A DNA stretch of 64,000 nt from Nereocystis luetkeana (lineage: Eukaryota > Sar > Phaeophyceae > Laminariales > Laminariaceae). The notes beneath the pieces were generated by a model that ran no database searches, was not told where the DNA came from, and was given only the letters and a program-made list of their open reading frames with translations. Location of the stretch: assembly GCA_031213475.1 (NCBI GenBank), contig JARUPZ010000024.1:3073403-3137402 (forward strand), given 5' to 3'. Shown here one piece after another: positions 58,148 to 64,000 of this stretch (position 1 is the first letter of the stretch; every line of letters starts with the position of its first letter). The translations under genes were made by a program, and so were the position numbers.

Positions 58148-58834
58148 TTACCTGAACTCAGTCCTTACCCGCACACGCCGCAAAGTCATTTCTGACTCCG
58201 GCGACAACGGTAGCTTGCTAGCGTCTGCATAGCTCTGGCCCCGTTTCTTCTTCCCATCCCGCACTTGTCCGCTCGAGGTAGCCCCTATGTAGTACTTCGC
58301 AACTGACTCTGGCTTCCAGTCGCCAATTTTCATGATCTCGTCCGCAGCCGTCCCTGCGAGGGATTGCTGAGCGAGCCTCCCACTCGAAAGGAGTGCATCG
58401 TGAAGTGGTCCGGCATGATCTGCCATTCGCAGATAGCTCTCCAAGTTCGCAGTCATACGGGCCGCGGATAGAGAGAGACGGCCCCGGCCACCTTCTGCCG
58501 CCGCAACGGGGAAGAGGTGCCCAGTGCTTATGTCCCACCCAATCCGCTGTGCGGTCGCTATGTACGCCGTAACCGCCCGAAAGGCGCAAATCGCCGGGCA
58601 GTCCCTACCCGCCAACACGCCCACCGCCTCACTAGAGGTCCGTAGCGTCTTGCCAAACTGAAAGTTGAATATTAAACCCTTAGACGCTGGGAGCCTCAAG
58701 ACGTGCGAACCCATGGTAGAGGAAAGATCGCCACCCCTACGCATCGAATAGAAAGCCAAAGAATACAAAGCGATATCTCGAGTCAGTGAAATCCGCTCAG
58801 CCAGAGAGTTGGCCATCTGAGCGCGCAACCGCAT
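58148..58834 (-). pseudogene. DIRS-type tyrosine recombinase, catalytic part
   Basis: The frame shows the first catalytic arginine in the block SMRRGGDLSS and the C-terminal block WKPESVAKYYIGAT, where the nucleophilic tyrosine lies. This is the layout of phage-integrase-like recombinases found in DIRS elements. In the known family the enzyme inserts circular element DNA without target duplication. Part of a broken element. Confidence 0.72.
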
Positions 58835-59066
58835 GTCGCTGAGCAGCTCTATGTGTGTGGGTTCCAGTAACGGCGCGGCATGATTGATCTGAACCCCAAC
58901 CTGCTTCTGTTCCTCAGATAGATACGAAGGTAAGGTACGAATCTACCAACGGGCGCGAGCACGGATTTCCTACCCGGCGGACGGGATCCCATTCCTCCCC
59001 CTGCCCGCTTTCTTTCATCGCCAGTTTTAACTTCGACACAAAACCTTTTCGGATAGACTCGGCCGC

Positions 59067-59270
59067 TTACCGTTCAGAACACGAAGACCCCGTCAGGCAC
59101 GTATCGTCGCTTGCGTGGCCCACACCGGGACAATACGCTTCATGCACCATCTTGATGCCTTTCCCTTGAGTGTCAAGGAAGCAGAGGAAACAAAAAACAT
59201 CGTCCGGGATAGCTGTTTGCCAACCCCGGGACCCCCCCGAAACAACGAGCACAAACGAGTCGAACTCATC
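59067..59270 (-). pseudogene. DIRS-type tyrosine recombinase, N-terminal part
   Basis: The block AIPDDVFCFLCFLDTQGKGI followed by a Cys-containing stretch resembles the SAM-like N-terminal domain that precedes the catalytic part in DIRS recombinases. Assignment rests on position and pattern only. Confidence 0.5.
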
Positions 59271-59701
59271 GGCCACCCTGCTTGTTCGGACTTGTCCGGG
59301 GTGCCCTTCCATCGCCGCCAGTACCTGGCGTCGCCGTGCTTGCATCTTATCAACATCCACCACCACCGGCACCCGCTCCGGATACCACGGGGCCGGCAAT
59401 GATCGAGCCGGCTGAGCGCCGCCCTTCCAGCAGAAATTAACTGTGCAAGGTTTTCTTCCTGACACATAGAGCAAAACACAAACCGAACCAAGTCCCTGGC
59501 CGTTGCCGACCGACCAAGAGGTGGCCCACCCTGAACGTGATTCCCGTCCGTGCGGTTCTGTTTGAAAGAGTACACAAAAGAAAGGGGAACGTAAGCCTCG
59601 GTGAGTGCTCGAAGACGCCCGGAAAATCGAAATATATATGCCCACTGCTATGTGATGGCTGCTTGTCCCTGCCCGATAGTAGCGGAAAACTTGGGCATCC
59701 G

Positions 59702-60863
59702 TCACCCTGTGGTACGGAAGTCTAACGCGTATGCTATCATCCTCCAGCGAGGGTACCGCCAACTCTTGAGACCACCATCTGGGCTGGCCAACTGATTGCA
59801 CCCTTCCTCAACCACCGCGGCCGCCTCGATCGACCTCACTGCGGCTAGCTGCACCAAAGGAAACCAATGCGCCTTCACATCCGGCAAAAGGACCACTGCG
59901 CGAGCCTCGCATTCCGCCAAGTGTTGCAGAATGTGGCCTGCCATGATTGGGGGTGGGAAACAAAACCCCACGGCAGGAACACCGGTATCCGGAACGAGGG
60001 AAACGTCGTGCGCGAACACGTCGGCCCCGGCCGAACCCGCACAGTCGTACTGAGAGAAAACGGGCAGTGCCTCCCCAGTCCATGGGGAGCACAGCACCGA
60101 CGCCGGGCATGGCATGAGGTCGACGTTAAAAGGGCCCATAGCGTCCCAGACCACTCGGAACGATGCCGGCGATATGCGGATGATGGCGTCTCTTGACGGC
60201 CGCGAAATGGCGTCTGCGACCGCGTTGTCCGCCATCGGGATCCACTTCAACGATAGCATGAATCCATACGCCACTTGCAGCTCGAGCAACTGCACTAGTT
60301 GCGCGTGCGTCTCGCGGTTCTTCGCGCGTCCACGGTTAAAGGCACCCACCACTGACTGGTTATCCACGTCTATGAGTACCAGCGCTCGCCGCAACACGTC
60401 AGGATGTCGCGTGGAGAATTGCCGCAGTAGATGGTAGGCATACATTTCCGTTTGGTTGATATGTTTTGACAACCAATCCGGTGGGAACACCCCACCCGCG
60501 GGGAAGGTGCCCGAGGCTGTGTTCACCACCCCCCCCCCATGCGACAGACCATGCATCCGACGACCCTTTCGTCAGGGCGGCCACGGAGTGTCGCGCCCGC
60601 TGCCACGGCCCCTCTTTCGAGGTAGCCGACAAATTAAGCCACAGCTGGAATTCGCCTAGAAGGTCGGCCCTAGAATCTTGCGTAAGGTCGACCATGCACT
60701 GAGCGGACTTCTCCAGCTCCACGAGCACCGCGAACATAGCATGCGTCCACAGCGTTGCCGGGCGAATCGCCACTGACATCCTCATGCATTTGCCCGCGAT
60801 ACGCTGCAGCGTACGGAAGGATAGACCTCCGGCGTCAAGGGCTGCTCGAAGCAGCTGCTGCAA
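59702..60863 (-). pseudogene. DIRS-type RNase H region
   Basis: Contains LVLIDVDNQSVVGAFNRG and LSLKWIPMADNAVADAISRP, the spaced acidic blocks typical of the RNase H that follows the reverse transcriptase in DIRS elements. It lies directly downstream of the polymerase region. In the family it removes RNA from the RNA-DNA hybrid. Confidence 0.75.
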
Positions 60864-60911
60864 CTTATCTAGCTTATCTCGTGGAACCTGGAAGGTGGTG
60901 GTGCCCGAGTC

Positions 60912-61994
60912 TCACAACATCCCTAGATATTGCTGCAATCTAGTCGGCCGGAAGTCGCACTTCTTGGCCGACAGAAACTCACACAGAAACGACACCAGCA
61001 TCGCCACGTGTGTGGCCTCCCCGGCTGCCAGCCATTGCTCCCGCGCCGTCTGCCCGTGGGATGTGCAGAAATTACTCAACCGCGAGTCGTCGAGGTACGC
61101 TAACGCCGGGATCCTTTTGGAACGAAGGTAAGATGCTTTCGCCTCGCTAAGGGTATGGTAGCACCATGGACTTGAACTGAATCCGAAAGGCAAGGCGCAC
61201 CAGCAATAATCAATACCACCGTATGAGAAGCCAAAGAGCGGCCAGGCGGAGGGGCGCAAGAGGTTGTGGAGAAAGGCGGCAGCGTCATCGAGCGAAGTCA
61301 TATAGCAACCCTTCGAAGCAACGCTTGCCACCCGCGCCACCGTATCCATCGAAAAATAGACCTTCTTGCACCGCTTATTTATTGGTCTCGCGTCGTAGAT
61401 GAGGCGCGGTTTCGTCTCCTCAACCGACAATGCCATGACTAACCGGGGCCGCTGCGGCCCCCCGGGGGCTTGGACGTCCGCCCATTTGAGAACACACCCC
61501 CGATCCACGAGGGCTCGTACCTCGTCGTCCACAAACCTGGTGAACCGTGGCGGGATACGGTTGTGGAACACCGCTCCAGGAAAACGGGCGACGTCATACG
61601 GGCAGGCGCTCGACGGACCCCGATATTCTCTCAGGAAAAGATCGTGAAGATCCATTCCGTCGCGTAAGTACGCCTCCAGCGTGTCTCGGAGCGGGTGCTC
61701 GTCAAGGAAGATGTCGTGCCAGAAGCCTACATGCCGGCGCACGAACCCCGGCACGAATTGGTTCCCACCCCCCCCCGCATTCCAGATCGGAGCATACCAC
61801 GGCATACGTTGTAGGAGACCCTGCAAGGGGTCACGAGTGACGTCCGCTACGAACGGTCCCACTCCCGAGGCGGGCAGGGCTCCCGTGCGCACCCACTCGC
61901 GTTCGTCGGTATCCAAGAGGGGCGTGGGGAAAAGAACGGGCCGCACGTGTTCGTGGCGTCGATCGAGGCGACGGAGCCAACCGTCGGCGACCAC
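60912..61994 (-). pseudogene. DIRS-type reverse transcriptase
   Basis: A 360-codon open stretch has ETKPRLIYDARPINKRC, a MTSLDDAAAFLHN block, FGFSSSPWCYHT and the catalytic ALAYLDDSRL. The LDD form and the PFGFSSSP block resemble DIRS and LTR polymerases and not LINE enzymes. It would copy the element's RNA into DNA. Part of a broken element. Confidence 0.82.
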
Positions 61995-62027
61995 CTACAA
62001 CGCGCCGTGAGGGGAAAGGAGGTGAGG

Positions 62028-62400
62028 GTACCCATATATGACTCCGTAGTGCAAAAGGGAACCGCGCTAGACGCGCGTGTATCCTTAATAGAAACAATCG
62101 GATCAACGGAGAGGATACCCATATATGTACGGAGTATCACATAGTGCGAAATGGAACCGCGCGAGACGCGCGTGTATACTCAATGGAAGTAATCGGATCA
62201 ATGAGGGGCGGAATCTGCCACCTTGGTACGGAGTACGTGAATCTTTGCCAGCAAGCATCGTATACGGAGTGCTGTATCGCGCCTTAAGCAGCCCGGCGAA
62301 GACACGCGTGACAACATTGGCGAGGTAATCGATTCAACAAGGGACCGAATTCTGCCCCCAGGGTACAAAGTAAGCAAGTCTTTGTAAGCAAGCGTCGAAG
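62028..62400. repeat. Degenerate tandem repeat of about 87-95 bp
   Basis: TACCCATATATG recurs at 62,029 and 62,116, and AATCGGATCA at 62,096 and 62,191. A more diverged pair shares GAATCTGCC/GAATTCTGCC and TTTG(C/T)(C/A)AGCAAGC (about 62,211-62,260 and 62,349-62,395). It lies between the gag-like and reverse-transcriptase parts. Confidence 0.65.
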
Positions 62401-62470
62401 CGAAGCTGTGTATCCAGGCTGGTCGTCGAGAAAACATTACGCTTGCACAGCCACCGGCAACGATTGCACA

Positions 62471-62554
62471 GACACCATCAACGCAACTCCGTGCGTATCT
62501 ACATGGATGTTAATACAATAACAGAAAGTGTGGATAACGAGTTGCGTTGGTGTC
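62471..62554. repeat. Short inverted repeat
   Basis: GACACCATCAACGCAACTC and GAGTTGCGTTGGTGTC lie about 50 bp apart. Could be an edge of a small element or a hairpin. Confidence 0.4.
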
Positions 62555-63395
62555 TGAGTACAGTCGAACAAGATAAAACTTAAAATAAACCAAGAAACAA
62601 AATAAATACATAAAAACATACACCGATATGAAAATCCCAAACCCGTGGTGTTGGAGTATCGAGATCGAACGTGAGACCCAAAGGTGCGCCTCCACCCGTG
62701 AGCGCGATTCATATTAGTATAAGGCAAGCGGGTCCCTCCCCAGGCAACGGAGAGTCTATTACCAAACTCACGGTCGGCTTCCCAATATACGTGCGCCGCC
62801 CCCGATCCTTTAAACTAGTAAGTCGAACGGACCAAACGCCAGCTAGACACGGTTGTCGGCGAGACCAAGAGACACCCTCACCTAAGTCCCCGGTTGGGCC
62901 CAGCCAAACAATCGTTAAACCATGGAGCCTCTGCAAGCAACCGCTGTCGCGACCGGCTGGCTGGTATACGCTGGCCGCCCCCAAGGACTATCCTTCAAGG
63001 CCAAAAATGGAACCGAACGCCAGAAACTACAAGTCATACGCGCGGAGACGGGCGTCCAGCGCCTGAATACCTCGGCTGTCTCGCCGCCGGGGAAATTAAG
63101 GGACCGAACCGGGATCGCCAGTCAATATTCGCCCTACCCCCACCCCCGCCACTCTTTCCTGCGGCGCACGTGGTGTAGGGCCTCGCCGTGTGCTACTCTA
63201 CGTGCAAGGCGACCATTCCATGGCTGCGGTTAGCACCCATATTAATACGGGCAGGCGGATCCCCGATGCCCCCCGCGCCTGGAACAGGAGCAACAGATAT
63301 ATGCACAGACCCGGTGGTCGTGATTGGGGTTTCTTCCGGCAGCGGTGCATTTGTCGCACGTGGTACCGGCCGGAACCTGTTGGAACTGCTGCTGC
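62555..63395. other. Unassigned part between gag-like region and reverse transcriptase
   Basis: Short frames of about 95-130 codons run on both strands. No domain is recognised. Probably an untranslated or eroded part of the DIRS element. Confidence 0.35.
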
Positions 63396-64000
63396 TCATC
63401 CTGAGTTGAACCTGGCGATGGCCGACAGAGAACGATTCGACGGAGGTGGGAGCGGGGCACTGCCACGGCCGCCGCGGCCTGCGCCCTGCCTTCCCTTGCC
63501 GCGCTTCCTCCTTGCTGTCCCCCCCCCTGCCGATGGGAGTGGGAGCACCACCGACTGCGCGGCTGCCGCACCCCCGCGCCCCACCCCTGCCGCTAGCGGG
63601 GCGAAGCCGGCCGGCGTCGCTCGCTGGGCAGAACTACCCGCGAGCGTCGAATAGCCGTGGGGGGCAGAAGCGCCGTAAGCCCCCCGCCCCCGGCTGGCGC
63701 CCCTATGGGGCGCTGCCTGCCCAGCCGTAGACCCTACGCCCAGCGCCTTCTGGATGGCCCGCCCGTCTTTCAGGTCCGGGTCGATCTGGGCCCTGGCAAG
63801 GCCGCGCGAGTTGGGGAGATTATCCGTGAATACCCCTAACGTTACGGCGGGGCACTTGAAACGCCTGAAGACAAACTCTCCCCGGGTGAGCGTCCGCTCC
63901 AAAATCGCCCGTTCGGGGTTCAGGCCCATGTCTTGGGCAAGAGCGGGCGCCGCGCGCCAGGTGCGTGCGAAATCGTACCAGTTGTGGCTCCCCGCCGAGT
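63396..64000 (-). pseudogene. Gag-like region of the DIRS element, open to the window edge
   Basis: The frame enters from beyond the right edge (SAGSHNWYDFARTWRAAP) and continues through RGEFVFRRFKCPAVTLG, then a long Gly/Ala/Arg-rich low-complexity tail. An aromatic W..YD.F block followed by a basic Gly-rich end is common in gag-type proteins of DIRS elements. Assignment is by position and composition. The true start lies outside the window. Confidence 0.5.

Larger units (their letters stand above)
58020..64000 (-). mobile_element. DIRS-type tyrosine-recombinase retroelement, broken, cut by the window edge
   Basis: Reading right to left on the minus strand the parts are a gag-like region, a reverse transcriptase, RNase H and a tyrosine recombinase. 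This order defines the DIRS/Ngaro group, which integrates by recombinase and not by a DDE integrase. The left limit near 58.0 kb is estimated from where coding similarity stops; terminal repeats were not identified. The element is broken, with roughly four to six reading-frame interruptions, but long stretches remain open, so it is probably of moderate age. A degenerate tandem array (62,028-62,400) lies between the gag-like and reverse-transcriptase parts. Confidence 0.8.

Overview
This window is eukaryotic, most likely from the repeat-rich genome of an alga or another protist. The evidence is the mix of tRNA-derived SINEs, endonuclease/reverse-transcriptase LINEs, LTR elements, a tyrosine-recombinase (DIRS-type) retroelement, a hAT transposon and several MITE families. 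I could not recognise a single host gene, rRNA or CRISPR array. Nearly everything that can be explained is mobile or tandemly repeated DNA, so this looks like a transposon-nested, gene-poor stretch. The species cannot be named from the sequence alone.

Layout. 0.5-1.9 kb: a SINE and a LINE-A 3' end. 1.9-6.9 kb: unexplained DNA holding a MITE nested in another MITE. 6,882-28,797: one large structure, which I read as a tandem LTR element, LTR - internal - LTR - internal - LTR. Its outer LTRs are flanked by the same 4 bases (GATG), and it carries no recognisable polymerase. Each internal part is about 6 kb once later insertions are subtracted. Those insertions are two LINE-A copies, SINEs, a hAT transposon with an 8-bp target duplication, and MITEs nested in the hAT. 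Because the two internal parts are paralogous, each serves as an empty-site control for the other.

28.8-34.6 kb: unexplained DNA, a 612-bp foldback element, a GATC-dense array and an ACTCCGAGTA array. 34.6-37.0 kb: a second LINE family (LINE-B) with an almost complete reverse transcriptase. 37-47.6 kb: mostly unexplained DNA with MITEs, old SINE remnants, short tandem repeats and a tRNA-like sequence. 47.65-56.1 kb: a tandem duplication of about 0.86 kb whose first copy is split by a 6.4-kb LINE-A nest. That nest is a nearly full-length LINE-A plus a second, twin-primed copy sitting at its (TG)n tail. 56.1-58 kb: unexplained DNA and a LINE-B tail. From about 58.0 kb to the right edge: a broken DIRS-type retroelement on the minus strand, ordered gag-like, reverse transcriptase, RNase H, tyrosine recombinase, and running out of the window.

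The elements form a datable stack. The old LINE-A tail fragments predate the 0.86-kb duplication. The LTR array predates the hAT, SINE, MITE and LINE insertions it carries. The hAT predates the MITEs and SINE inside it. The main biological points are the (AC)n-tailed LINE-A that lands at TG-rich sites, the tandem LTR arrangement, and a strongly over-represented palindromic nonamer, TACCWGGTA.
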